In this document: piece after piece, positions 14,237-14,782 of the stretch
How positions within the stretch are numbered: position 1 is the stretch's first letter
Layout of the letters: each line of letters begins with the position of its first letter
Source: CAYUYV01 sp964449455
GTDB lineage: Bacteria; Pseudomonadota; Alphaproteobacteria; JAJFIK01
Length of the DNA: 14,782 bases
Direction: 5' to 3'
Assembly (NCBI GenBank): GCA_964449455.1
Contig: CAYUYV010000127.1
Span: 1 to 14,782, forward strand
The notes under the pieces: model-generated
Seen by the model: the letters and a program-made list of their open reading frames with translations, nothing else
The model's database searches: none
What the model was told of the DNA's origin: nothing
Position numbers and translations under genes: made by a program

Positions 14237-14782
14237 CTAGGGCCCTTCAACCAGGGTCGGACTGCCATAGCCCAAATAACGTAGGATGGCATCGGCCATG
14301 CCGAGCGTTTGCAGCGTGTCGAAGGGACCAACCCGAACGCGATAGAGCGGATCTGTCCCCGTCACCACCTGTGATATCGAAGGCATGGCCAGGGCGGCAA
14401 GACGTGGTCCGCCCACTTCGGCAATCCCGTCGGCAACGCGGCGGGCCCGCGACGCGGTGCGGAAGGCGCCGACCTGAAGGTAGATCGGTCCGGCCGCCAT
14501 TGCCGCTTCGGGCCCCAGCCCCTCCACCTCATCCAGTGGTATACGGACCGTGGCGTCGGTTGTCGGCACAATTGGGGCCGGTGGCTGGGCTTGACCTTTG
14601 GCCAACACGATCCGGTCAATGGCATCACTGTCGACATCGTAACCTTCTGCGTCATTGTCCGGCTCATGGGTGCGATGGGGCTCGGGGGTGCGAAGGGGCT
14701 CGGGGGAGCCAAGGGGCTCGGGGGAGGCCAGGGGCGCCGGCGAGGAAAGGGACGCGGAAGAGAAATGGGCAGCATAGAGGGG
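14237..14782 (-). CDS. SPOR-domain protein, probably RlpA-family (5' end outside the window)
   Basis: The frame is open through the window edge, so only the last 181 residues are seen. They comprise a low-complexity linker rich in Pro, Glu, Ser and Leu with P-E-P repeats, an acidic patch, then a SPOR domain (about the last 80 residues) starting I-Y-L-Q-V-G-A-F and containing L-Y-R-V-R-V-G-P-F, typical of SPOR domains that bind denuded septal peptidoglycan. The match to RlpA (septal lytic transglycosylase-like lipoprotein) rests on its position immediately before the D-Ala-D-Ala carboxypeptidase gene; the double-psi beta-barrel domain that would prove it lies beyond the edge. A GTG at 14608 could be misread as a start, but the frame clearly continues upstream of it. 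Confidence 0.8.
   Translation of the reverse strand, partial: PLYAAHFSSASLSSPAPLASPEPLGSPEPLRTPEPHRTHEPDNDAEGYDVDSDAIDRIVLAKGQAQPPAPIVPTTDATVRIPLDEVEGLGPEAAMAAGPIYLQVGAFRTASRARRVADGIAEVGGPRLAALAMPSISQVVTGTDPLYRVRVGPFDTLQTLGMADAILRYLGYGSPTLVEGP
14671..14742. repeat. 18-bp tandem repeats encoding a Pro-Glu linker
   Basis: Units TGCGATGGGGCTCGGGGG (14671-14688), TGCGAAGGGGCTCGGGGG (14689-14706), AGCCAAGGGGCTCGGGGG (14707-14724) and a weaker fourth (14725-14742). On the coding strand they encode the hexapeptide series S-P-E-P-L-G / S-P-E-P-L-R / T-P-E-P-H-R in the linker before the SPOR domain. The in-frame unit length allows linker length changes without breaking the gene. Confidence 0.8.

Noticed and set aside
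14237..14608. Short complete gene starting at GTG 14608
   Set aside because: The frame continues open without a stop to the window edge with a typical P-E-P linker, so the gene is a partial longer protein.

Overview
This 14.8 kb window is GC-rich, densely packed chromosomal DNA, most likely from an alphaproteobacterium. The lineage call rests on protein style and on a conserved gene block (SPOR/RlpA-like, D-Ala-D-Ala carboxypeptidase, tmk, holB, tatD, metallo-hydrolase) that is familiar from alphaproteobacteria. No rRNA, tRNA, CRISPR array, insertion sequence or phage gene was recognised. The sequence contains one assembly gap of exactly 100 N at 1774-1873.

Layout. Positions 1-3099 hold three minus-strand genes: a glycine-betaine/choline-type substrate-binding protein, a class II aldolase/adducin-family protein and a TetR regulator, closed by a hairpin at 26-65. 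Between the binding-protein gene and the aldolase gene lies a 15-bp tandem repeat array that contains the assembly gap. Positions 3254-5783 are a plus-strand run: NAD kinase, an AbrB-family membrane protein and a single-domain response regulator. A NUDT19-like Nudix hydrolase (minus) is divergent from an EmrA-like/EmrB-like multidrug efflux pair (plus, 6750-9442). Positions 9471-14782 are a tightly overlapping minus-strand housekeeping block, read from right to left: SPOR-domain protein (cut by the window edge), D-alanyl-D-alanine carboxypeptidase, thymidylate kinase, DNA polymerase III delta', TatD-type hydrolase and a PhnP-like metallo-beta-lactamase-fold hydrolase. Four of its junctions are overlaps or gaps of under 40 nt, so the block is very probably one transcript.

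The genes are mostly well-known families, and I do not see a clearly new multi-gene system. The unusual things are smaller. The 15-bp minisatellite appears to have grown out of the 3' end of the binding-protein gene. The AbrB-family gene has no ATG, GTG or TTG early enough to encode its first membrane segment, and seems to start at an ATC overlapping the nadK stop. A second degenerate 15-bp repeat encodes a glycine-rich tail on thymidylate kinase. An 18-bp repeat encodes a Pro/Glu linker in the SPOR protein. metG, which often sits between holB and tatD in alphaproteobacteria, is absent from that junction.
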